Shown piece by piece: positions 30,629-42,600 of a stretch of 64,000 bases of DNA. The stretch is from Heterotrichella gracilis (lineage: Eukaryota; Sar; Xanthophyceae; Tribonematales; Xanthonemataceae): the NCBI GenBank assembly GCA_032358255.1, contig JAULBX010031039.1:112728-176727 (forward strand). Reading direction: 5' to 3'. The position numbers were made by a program, and so were the translations under genes. The notes beneath the pieces were generated by a model. It was not told the DNA's origin. It saw only the letters and a list, made by a program, of their open reading frames with translations, and searched no databases. Each line of letters begins with the position of its first letter. Position 1 is the stretch's first letter.

Positions 30629-33600
30629 GGTGGCCAGGCGAGCGGGGCTGCAGGAGTGGGGCACAGGTGGGGTGGGTGGGTTGCGCGCACAAGGGGTGTG
30701 AGGGTGCCACTGCTGCATATGCAGGGCTATGTCAGGAAAATAATGCGATTTGTTCAAGAAAGGTACTACTGCAACGGCACTGTCCACGCAGGACCTACAA
30801 CTGGAGTGCTTGCCAGGTTGAGGGGAGTGCCGTTCGGGACAGCAGAACGAGCTTGCGCCCAATAGGAGTGTGCACTGGTTATGTTAGTGAAGATGGATTT
30901 CAATGTGTCTCAAGAGGAGGGAAGGTGTTGCCAGCGGCCGTGACGGCACAGGTCGTTGCGGGCGGAGTGACATGGGGACACATGCACACATGCATGCATG
31001 CATTGTGCACAGTGCCACTCGACACCACCCACAAGCTGCCCAAATACCAGCAACACGCGTAAAACAGCCCCAGTAATAAGGCGTGAAAGATAGGATGATT
31101 ATGCTGGTGCATACTTACAGCCGACGAAAGTAGGTTCTGTGACGGACCAGTTGTCCACTGCAATGTGCGCCAGAGGGGCCCTTGCCCTCGCACCAACGGG
31201 GCCACCCACGTTCTAAAGACAAAACCGGGATCAAGATGTCACTTCAAACGTGGTGAAGCTGGACGATCTGGCTGAACCCGTGGTGTGCGTCGCATGCCCA
31301 GTTGGATGCCAGCTACCCCTGCTGGAAACCCCAGACTGCGCGCGGAACAAAGGCGGTGGGAAGGTAGCTTTGGAAAAACAACCAAGTTTACGTGCTAAAG
31401 GGACTACTTGTGCTCGATGTGGTGCTCGATGTTGGTTTTGTTGACGGCAATGTTTTGGCTCGTCTAGGCGGGAAAACCTGCCCTGGTGACAAGGCACCAC
31501 CAGGCTGGACTTTCAGTGCCACCAGTGGTGTTTGCAAGGCTCACCTCACACGGAGCCTTCTTTGCCTGAAGCAGATGTTTGCACTGCACTGTTGAGGATG
31601 TGCAAACCTGGAGTGCAATGCACAACCACCAGAGCAGTTGCCACTAACCGCCAACTTATACCAGAGTGGTCCTGAATGCTTGCAGCAAACAGCAGCAGCT
31701 GCTGCTGGCTCACCATTGGCGATGGGATCCAGCGCCCAGCCCTTAGCACACAGGCTGAAAGCGGTGCATGTAATGCCACCGCATATATGTGCACTGGGTG
31801 CAACCACTCCATTTCAAAGGGCTACAATTGGTTACAAGTCGACGCGAAGATGGGAAGGGTCCAGCGAAGCGACCACACTGCCCAACTAAACAAATTGGGT
31901 TCAGCACCAGCTGCCAACAAACAAGTGGCACAACAAAATTTAAAGCACAGGTCAGCAAATGTCCTGGTCCCTCCAAGAATAGCAAGCCAGCTGGGTCAAT
32001 CGGAAAAATGCTTTGGCCCTCTTCAAGGGACGGTCGGCATCCAACGCAAGGGGTTTGTCATCGCAAGGCGCACGATGCAGCCTTGGATACCCTGCGCATG
32101 GGGACCAGTGGGGTGTTGGCATAAACATCGTGGCAAGGGGTGTAGCCACACGTTGCCTATACACGCAAGCGTGAGCAGGGTGCGTGTATGTGGCTTATGT
32201 GTGTGGCTTGTGTGTGTACTGTGCAGCGCTGCTTTTCCTGTCTGTGGTCAGAGTGGTGCATGAAACAAGTATCGTCAACGGGCAAACCCGCCCTAGGTAC
32301 AGGTCTGTGAGTGAGTGAATATCATCGTCCCACAGCAGGAGCAGCAGGCAGCGGAGTGATGCAATGTATGTGAATAAAGCGTGGCAAGGGAGGCAGCGTG
32401 AGTGGGAGCAGTGCGTGTTGAGGTGCCAGGGGGTTATGTGGGGGAGGCAATGGCAGTGGCAGGAGGTGCAGAGACTGGCCGTCAGATAGTGGTGCATGTA
32501 GGTTGTAATCACAGATTATCAGAACCTGTTGGAAATGGATGTTTATCATCACCCGGCCATGCAGTGCCAATAACGAGTGCACAACCAGGCACTCCAGTGT
32601 GGTGCATCGAAGCTACCGACACCAACATGTACCTACCGTATTGGCACAGCCGCTGTTGCTGGGAAGACCGAGGTGCTCATGGCCACCCAGGATGTGTGGC
32701 AACAGCCACCAGATAAGGTCCATTCTGGCATGGTGGCTGGCATTCCCCTGTCAACAGTGGCAATGGTTCACTGCTGCTACTCTGGAGGTGCACCACTGGC
32801 GTCAGCACGGTGGCCCGTCAGCGCTCCTGTCTTGCACCTGTGTGTTGGGTAGGGCGTCAGTGCTAGAGTAAGCCCCGTTGAGTTGGAGGACAGGCATCCC
32901 AGGGGGGCGCCTGGCCCCTGGCCACATAACTGTCGCTATAGTGCACTGCTCCGAGGCACTGGGGGGTGCGCAAGGAGGTCTCGCCCTTTCAGGCCGGCAC
33001 TCTCTGCCTCAGCACCCGGGGACTTTCGCCCGGTAGTTCAATCACGTGTGCAAGGTGCCCCGCTGCAGGTGCAGCGGTTTTGCCATGGGTATACCGATGG
33101 TGGCCTTTAGCGCTGCGCCCTACCTGATAGGTGAATGGGAAATAAAGCCCTCGTGACCAGAGGCAGCCCATGAAGCAGGGCCTTGAAGCGAATTGGCCTT
33201 GGACACCGCCTCCATGGCAATTGCACTTGCAGTCCCTCGGTGGTGGTGGGAGTTGGGAAAGAGATCGTGACGGCTGGTACAGGTGCTTACGCCAAACGCT
33301 GACGAGGCAAGGGTTGGGAAACAAACACTTTCTAGCGGTAGTGGCTTTCAGGGCTCTAAGACGCGCCACCACACCACTTGTGGGCATGACGGCAGGCCGC
33401 CGCCTGTCTCATATCAATGCACTATGCCGCAGTTGCTTAAAACCGTGAAAACAAACGTGCTATATACCAACGTCAGGAGACACAAGCGTGGTACCTATTT
33501 CGTGGCAACAACGTGGTAAGGGAGTCGATAGCAGTGCATGGCCCTGTTGCAGCAACTTCAAAGAAGCTTGGGACCAATGACCAGGGGTAATCTTCACCTT

Positions 33601-34757
33601 TTTCAGTCAAATTGAGCTGAAAGAAGGAAAAGGAATCAATCCCAGTCACAAGTACCAACCTTCTTCCAGGTTGCGTGCACACTGCATCGTAGACAAGTAT
33701 CAGTTGCATGATGATGGGCAACGATGGGAATGATAGAGGGCAGGTGCAAGGCACACGGCTGCCACAACGCCACTGAAGCAGGGCAACCAATGTCGCCCTG
33801 CGCTGTGAAGAAAGATACGTTTTGGCTCGTGGAACTTGCTTATGTTCGCCGCCATTGTGCAAGTGCAAGGGGGGTTGGTCAAGAGTGATCAGGAAATGCG
33901 GGAGGGCGCCCTCTGGGGGATGCACACCAAGTTAACCAAAACCTAAAGCCAAAGGCGGGCGTGTGTGGCATTGCGTGAGAAAACCTCGGTTATAAACGTA
34001 GTCTGGGCATGTGTGTTGTGTGGGATAGCCAACAGGTCTGTAGATTGGCTATGCTTGCTAATCCATCTGGCCCCATGCCCCGCAGCGGCTGCAGCCATTC
34101 CCCATTAACATGTTCAGAATATTCATATGCATATGGTCCCTGACAACTTGTCAGTGACAAGGCCATTCAAATACTATGCTGAGTAACATTAATAGCGGCG
34201 CACTGGCGTCAACATCATGACGCATAGTTTATGCAGTCACCTTGCCAAGTGTACCTGCTCAGGGTAAAACAGTTGCCCACACACCTCAAAACCTTTGCCT
34301 AGAGTGGCATGCCTGTAGCATCAAGCCTCAGTCCCCATACGGGGCCATACCCACAATGGAAAGTAATGCCCACCGCTCACTTCCAGATTGCACCATGCCG
34401 CAAAGTATCTGCCAAACGTGGCCCTAAATTCTACGCTCTGAATGCCACCAAAGCTGTGAGAAACATTCATGCCGCAGTCCTCAAACCCTTGCTAAGGGCG
34501 GCATGCCCGGCATGCGGGGGCAGGGTTTGCTGCAGGTTGGGTGCAGATTGCAAGCAGGTGTGGGTCGTCCTGCGGGACTATGCTACCAGCCATCTATCTA
34601 AAAACCCTTGCCTAGGTTGACCTGACCGGTGGCAGCACGTTGCCACCAACAGCCTCTCCTGCGCACACGCTCAAAGTGCCTGCCCCAGGGTGCCATGAAC
34701 GCCGATCGCCTGCGTGTGCTCAACACCCTTGCTTGGCCACCAAGCGCAAACCCTTGG
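30629..34757. other. 4.1-kb region with no supported gene
   Basis: Several open frames of 60-195 codons occur on both strands, but none has paired splice sites with consistent phase or a recognisable family. The most protein-like is a minus-strand frame at 33925-33473. Imperfect palindromes of the CCCTtGctaAGGG type occur near 34485, 34600 and 34749. It may hold decayed repeats or unrecognised exons. Confidence 0.4.
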
Positions 34758-37700
34758 TTAGGGTGCCATGACCGCCGTGGGGAACATTGCCCCCACCGCC
34801 CGCTTGCGTGCGCGCGCCACGTGTTCAAACAGGTGCGGCACCTGGAAGTGGTGCTGGATCTGCATGACAGCCTCGTCACCCAGGGGTGTGTGCAGCCTGC
34901 GGGAAAGGAGTATGTAGAGTGGCTTTTATCACAATGGGTAGTGGTGTGACTGACCAGGGAGGGGGGTTTCACCTTGGCGAGGATATTGACAAAGCAGGTG
35001 GGGAGATAACTGGTCACACCTTTTCTAAGAGCTATGGTGCAGTGGGGGTGGAAGCAACACCCTTGGCAACAGTACATGCGCATGGGGAGGAAAACATTCC
35101 AAACAAAGGTTTGGTGCAGTACAAAAGGAAAAGGTTTCGGCGCAGCAGGTTCGAGGTGTGAGCCTTGTGCATGCATTGCAAATGCGAGCCTGTGGCTCCC
35201 TCCCACCCGCACTATGCCCCCCCACCATCCAAACCCCACCTGTCCTTTGGCTGCACCATCTCATCCAGCTTTGGGTCTGGCGCCCACCTCGGCACGTAGT
35301 CCTCCCTGCTGCGCCCGCTGTAGAAAGAGCGCACCTTGACCTCAACGCCCTCAAGGATGTCGAGGTACCTGCACACGTGTAGCAGCAAATATTTGATACT
35401 TACATATATATAATATTTACAAGGAAAATTAAATTAAATACATCGCGTGAGGCATCGAGCTCTGGTGCGCATGGCATGAACGATTCATTGTTGCATGAAA
35501 AAGGTACGCACCAACCTGGATGTGGTCCGCATGCAATGCCAACGCTCTCCTCCTACACCGCGTACCCCATTCATACCCCTGACCTGGGAGGCCAATCGCA
35601 AACAAACCGAGGGGTTGCCAGGGCGGGTGGGGCATACAGGGCCAATGCACCAGTGCACCAGGGGTGCAAGCCGCCACTGTGCAGCTGGCCAAATGCCTCA
35701 TGTAAAATGCCACCAGACTCCTCCTACACCACACACTCCTTGCACCCACCTTGATTCACTGCGGATGAGGCGCGCGGGCCAGGCGTCGGGCGCAAACTCC
35801 CACCCCGCCCCCTGCAGCGCTAGCAGGGACCCCCTCAACCGCTGCAGCTCCTCGGCGTCCTGGTGCGCAAATGCCGAGGCGAGGCTGCTGCAGCCGCCCA
35901 GGGCCTGCGCGTGCGAGTAGATGCGCCAGCCCGCGTAGTAGACCGGGATGTTGGGCAGCGGGGTGAGCTGCGAGGGTGGGGGCGATGGTGTTGGCGGGTA
36001 TAGAATGGAGCAGTTAACTAGAACTTCTGCAAGCAGGCCTTGTAAGGGATAGGTGGATCACTGTGCGCAAGTTCTGCAATTGTTGCTAGGATGATGGCGG
36101 GATGCACGTCATTGTGGTGAATTTGACATGTGGAATGGTGGGACTGAGTGTGCATGAATTCACAGGAGGTTTACGCTCAAACCCACACAGGGTTTACCCC
36201 ATTAGGTTTGCATACATATGTCCAGGGGTACGTACCAGTAGGGGGAGGAGGGGGAGGACACCCACGGCCCACGCCACCTGGGGGACCACAAGGGGGCGAG
36301 GTTCGTCAAGCAACTGGGGAACAAAGCACATCCCAACCCTAAACCCAAACCCTAATCACCAAGCACTGGGGCGCAGTGTGGGGTGGACCCGGCATAGGTT
36401 GTCAGCTGAGAGGTACGTGTAAATTAATTGCACAGCCATGCGAGCAGCTCTGGCCCCACATTGTTGATTCCAACTGCTGTCGACCGATTGAGGAACGTGT
36501 GCACAGCCAGCACCAGGCATGAACCTCGCAGAGGCTGGCGCTCATGTTCACACCATCAGGCAACCATGCATGTCCTGCACATGCATTCCCTACCCTTGCC
36601 ACCATCCTATCACACCATCAGGCATCGCCCCCCGCCAACTCCCCCCTCGCATCTGGTGCCCGTGCCCTCACACCCTAAAACCCTACCCCCCCACATCCCC
36701 GCACACCCTTACCCTGACCATTCTCATCTGGTGCCTGCGCGTGTGCTCCCGCCAACCAAAACCCTAAACCTAACCCCACCCACCTCCTCTCGTACCATTC
36801 GCATCTGGTGCTTTCTCGTGTGCTCCCGCACCATCAACCGCAGTCGCCGCCGCACGTACCGCGCGGGATAGCTGGACTGCAGGGTGGGCGGTGGGGGGTG
36901 GGGGGTCAGGCAGCGCATCTGATGATGCCAGCACATACTGGAACTGCGGGCATTGCTGAGGTTGCATGGCAATGTAGTTCGTTGCCAGATTTTGCAGCTA
37001 CCCCCTTGGGATGAAAACAGTGCATTTTGTACATTACAGGAAAGTGCACCCAGGAGATTGCCTGCTCGTGACCACCCATGATTGCACGCAGAGTTCCCGA
37101 GATGTTTGGAGTTTCAAGGGAGTGCAGGACCAGCAATAGGTAAAGTATGTGTGCACGTTGCTGGTTGCTAGGAAAGAAAACCTGCCCTCTCACCGGGTAT
37201 ATTATCTCCACATGGGTTGTGTCCCGGGGCACTGACTTCAGGAAACTCTCTTCAGGATCCTCCCGGGAGATGACAGACTGGGCAAGCCTGCGCACAAACA
37301 CACCCTAGCTTAGGGTGCCACCAAGGCTTTGGGCGTGCGCATTTGTGCGGTTTTAATCTGGGATTGTGGATGTGATTGTGGGGTTACAACCCCTTGATTC
37401 CTGAGTGCTGCTGTGTCCCCCATCACACCACGGAGAGTGCGCCACATGGAATACTGAGAGCAGCTGTTAGGGTCTTGCATGGGGCACCGGCAAAGCCGTG
37501 TTGGGCTTTGCAGGGGACGTGTAGCGGCGTGCATGTAACAGGGGGTTGAACACACACACGCATACACACATGTACACATACATGCAACACGAGTGCAGCC
37601 ACGTGCACACCTGTATAGCCTGTTTTTGAACGACCCCTCCTTTGCCTTCTGCAGGTCCTGCCACTGCTTCAGCAGCTTGCCATGCAGCTGCACACATAAA

Positions 37701-38137
37701 ATAGGCTTCTCAGTCCCAACCATCCCAGCGACACGGTTGCGTGACTCACAACAGCAATGTATGTGCCCAACTGAATGCCGCAGGCAGCATGCACACAGAA
37801 CAATTACATGCACGCCTAACTAAAGCATGCACGAGGTTGTTAGGGCAGTCAGTGAGTTTAACGGGCACAGCCACACCTATGTCAACCCACTGGCGAAGCC
37901 TGCATTTGTGCCTAGGTTTTAGGGTAATAATTAGGGTTTGTGCAGCCGCACCGTGGTGGTGACCTGCTTGGTCAGCAGGTTGACCTTGTCCTCCAGTGAC
38001 TTCCCCTCGCGCCAGTGGAAATTGACGGTCCCCCCCGCCGCAACCGCCACAGCGGCATCCCCCCCTGGTTGCCACGCGTGGTACAGCCAGTAGCGCCGGA
38101 AGACAGGGAAGCTCAGGATCTTCACCGGGTTGCTCAT
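34758..38137 (-). CDS. Mitochondrial K+/H+ exchange-related protein (Mit_KHE1 family)
   Basis: Seven exons: 38137-37964, 37687-37611, 37287-37194, 36876-36796, 35967-35750, 35368-35240 and 34896-34758, phase-consistent, giving 303 residues. The start is MSNPVKILSFPVFRRYWLYH. Family-type blocks are KVNLLTKQ, QWQDLQKAKEGSFKNRLYRL, ESFLKSVPRDTTHVEIIYP, PNIPVYYAGWRIYSHAQAL and, near the C-terminus, HTPLGDEAVMQIQHHFQVPHL. The family includes yeast YDL183C, an inner-membrane protein tied to mitochondrial K+/H+ exchange; members are found in plants and algae. I see no strong membrane helix except the PVYYAGWRIYS region, so the protein may be a regulator or subunit rather than a channel itself. Assignment is from motif memory and should be confirmed by a profile search. 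Confidence 0.7.
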
Positions 38138-39618
38138 CCCCCTCCCCCTGTAAACCCTTGGGTAGGGTCTGGCGGTAGCAAACCGAGCTAGCTAGGTACG
38201 TCTGCTGGTGGAAACCCTTGGCTAGGGTATTTCTGCTCCGGCTGGCGAGCAGGGTGACCCCTGGGATGGGCCTGTGGTGCTGGCTCAAGGGCAAGGCTGT
38301 GTCGAGGCAGTATTGGTGCTAGGTTATGTGGTGGTGTTGACTAGAGGGTTCAGGATGGTTAGCCAAACGCTGGGTAGGAAGCTGATGGGTCCCTGCTGCA
38401 CACTGGAGGCTGCTCTAAAGGACCACAACCCATAGCTGCCGATCTGTGACGATGTACAGTAAAATAAGCCGCTAAACAGGCTTTTCAAGGGCATGGGCCA
38501 GTGAGGGCACGTATACGAGAAAAGGATAGGTCAAGGGAATATGCTACCGTGTGCATTACCGCTGCATACCACCAACTAAGCAGGGAATGGGCACGCAAGG
38601 ATAATGCCTTTGATGAAGACGGGTTATCCTTGTCAACCGTACGTATCACAAGCCAGGTTACACAGTCGCTGCTATAGCCTCGCTGGTACCATTAGCAATG
38701 GCACATGCGGTGCGGCAAGCAATGAGTTGGTGGGCGTACGACCGCTGGAGGCTGCACAATGGAACTGCAACAGACGTCTGCGGGGAGTGTGTAGGCTGAC
38801 GCGGGGTATGGCGTTCCTGGCACCGCCTGTATGCATCCCTTATGGGGGGGCAGCTACTCTGGTGCTGCATGCCACGGGGTGACTGGGTCATATTCTAGTC
38901 CCCCTTGCAGTTGTGATCCCCCCCCCTAAGGCCCTTAGTAAGGGCCTTAAGCTATAGCCCAACGGGTAATATTTGTACTATTCAGTTAATGTCTCAAAAC
39001 CCCTGCCTGTACAAACCACAGGCCACACAACTAGCAAAGGGGCAAAAGCACCACTTGGCGCCGATGCCATCAACTTATCGAGATTCAGAGACAGGTTTCA
39101 GCACAGTCTCAGACTGCTCTGCAGCCTTAGGAGGCGGTGCATGGCCCTTGCCAACCATCTCCAATTGCACAGCACCATCAGCCAATTTGATGGACAAGCG
39201 TGGCAATCAGCCTTACACTTCAATGCACCCATTGACCAGCACAACACTGCAAGTGCACTTGCGGCCCCCGCCAACACCTGATGGTTCACTGGTGGTCACC
39301 AATAACTGGGTTGAAACCCGACTATCCAAATGCAATACTTGCCCTGCTAGCTACTCGGTCCCAGTGGCACTGGCTCAGCCCTTTAGTTATGCCGCAGCCC
39401 ACTAACCCACTCCCGCCACACAAGTGGAGGACAAAACAAAACCGCTGAGATACGCCAGAGCCTCCATGCCCCCTCTTATTCAAATGAATGCCAGCTGGCA
39501 CCTCTGGCAGCCGATGCAGTATCACCCCACCAGGTTGAGTGGGCCAAGTTCCACGGTGACATAGCTGCGTCAGAACCCCTAAACCCTAAAACCCCATGAC
39601 ACCTCCCCGATGCGGTCA
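38138..39618. other. Intergenic, no supported gene
   Basis: Lies between the SEC63 stop and the Mit_KHE1 start on the same strand, so it holds the SEC63 3' UTR and the Mit_KHE1 promoter. It contains a 23-bp perfect palindrome at 38927-38949 and palindromic CCCTTGG.TAGGG motifs at 38153 and 38213. Confidence 0.5.
38927..38949. repeat. 23-bp perfect inverted repeat
   Basis: Two 11-base arms, TAAGGCCCTTA and TAAGGGCCTTA, flank a single G. No adjacent T-run or gene end makes it look like a terminator. Confidence 0.8.
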
Positions 39619-42600
39619 TCATTGCACCTTCTTCCCTACTGCTTCCACAGCAGCCTCAACCAGCGGTGACCCCTCATTGTCCCCCACCCCCTCCTCCGCT
39701 GCCGCTTCACCCCCCTCCCCCCCCGTCTCATCAGCCCCCTCTGCCGCCACCTGTGCAGTCGACTCCGCCTCCCCTTCCTCATCGCTCTCATCCTCCCCTC
39801 CATCCGACACCTCGGTGCCTGACTCCTCACTGTCGTACTCATCCTCGTCCTGAGGGGTGGGGGGGTTTAGGGAGGTCAGCAAGGGCACGGAGCATGACAT
39901 GTGTTGCAGCATGACATGTGTTGCAACATTGCAACGGGGGGCCCCATGGAAGGTAGCATGCGGCCGGCATGTGGGGATGCAAGCATGTAAAGTCGCCATG
40001 GAAAGTAGGGTGCGGAGCAGTAGTTGGAATGTAAGTGTGCCATGCGAATGGCCTGGCAGCAGTATATAGTGATAATAATCCTCATGACTGTGATGATGCT
40101 AGTAATAGAACACCGTGATGGACAATGGATAAGCAGCGACAGCCCACATCATCCTGAATGTGCGACGGCCCCCTTGTCCCTCCCCTCACCTCCTCCTCTT
40201 CCGACTCCTCATCCTCCGCCTCACTCTCCCTCTCTTCCCGCTCCTCATCCTCCTCCCCTGGCACACTTTTGCCGCGGTTGGTCCGTCCCTCACGCTCAGC
40301 ACGCGTCTGGGGAACGGTCTGCAGGGGGGCATACGGGGGGAGGTATGAGAGATGAACAGGAGGGGAGGTACAGATTTAAGGCTCCCTTGCAATTGTCGCC
40401 GGCTCTATGGCACATTGCTTGCAGCAACCGGATTTCAAGGTCCCCATCACCCATGTCTGCATGCAGGGCTGTAGGTACATCTTGATGGGCCAATACATCA
40501 ATTGGGCTCGCGCTGTTTGGTGGCCTATCATGGCTGCCACAAATAGCATGCACGAACAACATTGTGCCTGCACCACCCTCACACCCTGCTCCACCACCTG
40601 CAGGTCTCCCCACCCCCTCCCCTCACCTTCAGCTTGATGGCAATCGCCTTGTCAGCACCAATCCACGCGTCGCACATGCAGAACAGCGTGAGGTCATGCC
40701 GCCCCGCGGGTGGCGCCCTGAAAGCCAGCTTTATGTGCTGGCCAGGGGGGTCGCCATCCGCCCCCTCCACAGCCGCATCCCCAACCACCTCCAGCGGGGG
40801 TGGGGAGGCGCCGTTGGTGTTGCCAGCTGCGTCCTTCTTGCCGGCCTTGGAGGCGGGCTTGGGATTTGTTTGGGATGCGTCAGGGAGCTCCGGGGTCCCC
40901 GGGGCGGTGGCCGCCGCGGCCTGGGAACAGTGCAGGAGTGCGGTGGGGATTGGGAGGGGGCGACGCTGGTATGTGACATGACTCACACCCGGCATAATTT
41001 GCATGCAGTGGAATGTGTAAATGGCCTAAGCACATAGCCATTGCTATGCTCATACAATGAGTTGAGCAGATGTTATACATTTTCTTCTACCTAGTGTGGT
41101 GGGGTAAAGCAACCTCTGGCCACGCAGAGCATGTGAGTCAACATCACATCTCCCCAGGGCAACACATGCATGTCTGCAGCACCCACAGAAGCACACCACC
41201 AAACACCAACCTACTCCCCACCCGCCACCCACCTTCTCCCCCACCTCCACCCCCGCCCCCTCCGCCTCCACCAGCCCCTCCTTGGTCAGCCCCAGCACCT
41301 CGTTCTCCGCCACGTCAGCAACCACAAACCACCAGGTCTCCTCCTTGGCAAAGGGAAGCGCGGGGGTGTAGGCCTGCGCCGCCTTGGTCTTGGACCCGCG
41401 CGGGAGGGAGTAGCCGGGCTGCGCGTGTGCGGGGCGCGACAGCAGGGCCCAGATGTCCAGCGTGACCACGTCGTTCTCCATGATGTCGGACACGTCCTGT
41501 GGCGCGGGTTTTAAGGTGTAGGGTTCAATCTTAGGGTTCAGGGCCCAGATGTCCAGCGTGACCACGTCGTTCTCCATGGTGTCGGACACGTCCTGTGGTG
41601 GTTCTCTTTAGGGTTTTGAGTGTCCAACTTTTGAAATTTACGGTTGCGGGGTTCATGTGGGTTTGTGGCTCAAGGCACCTCATACCCCTTTACCCGCACT
41701 CCCATCATGACGCGCATCAAGAGGACATGGTGTGGTTCAGCCTGCAGGACATTGCGATTCCAGAATTCCAGGGTTAGGATTTCATTCCAGGGTTAGGATA
41801 TCAGGCTAAAAGATTTTGGTTTTGATAATGCAAGGTTCAAGGCCGGGCACGCACCTCGTAGCCCTCCACCCGCACCCCCGTGGTCACGTGCAGCGTTGGG
41901 AACGCAGACAGCGCGGTGGAGGCCTCCTCTGCCTGCGCCTCTGTCAGCCCAGCCACAGCCAGCGCCAGCTGTCGCTCCCCGTTGTCCAGCTGAAGCAGCT
42001 CAGACAGGCTGCGGATCTGCATGGGTGGGTGGGCGTGGTGGTGGGTGCGGTGGTGGATGGGAGGCGTGCATGGGTGGGGTATACCCCTGGCCGCAAAGGT
42101 GGCATGCCAGGGGCCAACCCTGCAACATTACTAACCAATCGCCCTTGCCACCAATCACAGGGCATCAAAATGGCTGCAAAATTTTGTCACAAAAGAATGA
42201 AATAAAGGACACTAGAAACGGCAACTGCACCACTAAAATACAAATAAATACTAGTCAAAGAAAGCAATAAAAAATAGAATGTACATGTATATACAACAGC
42301 GCATCATAGCACAGCGTGCATGCTCGTTGCTATTGCACATGCCACAAACCCATGGTCTGGCATGCCGCCACAACCCCACCCACAAAATCGCACACACACT
42401 GCCATTTCAGCATGTGCGCACTGCATGCATGCACCCACATCCCCCAACTAGTACCGCACCTTCTTCCTGTTGAGCCTCTTGACAACGTCATAGTCAAAGT
42501 GCGGCAGCTGCAGCAGCGGCGCAAGGGTCTCGTTGGTGCCCTTGCCTGCGGGGAAGATGGGGGGGGGGGGGTGCTGAGCGGGTGGGTTGTGAATGGTGGG

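Noticed and set aside
30520-31062. Long plus-strand Gly/Arg-rich frame
   Set aside because: It is the antisense shadow of the Leu/Pro-rich signal-peptide exon on the minus strand.
31676-32263. 195-codon plus-strand frame
   Set aside because: No family, no splice signals with matching phase, and a biased composition typical of chance frames in moderately GC-rich DNA.
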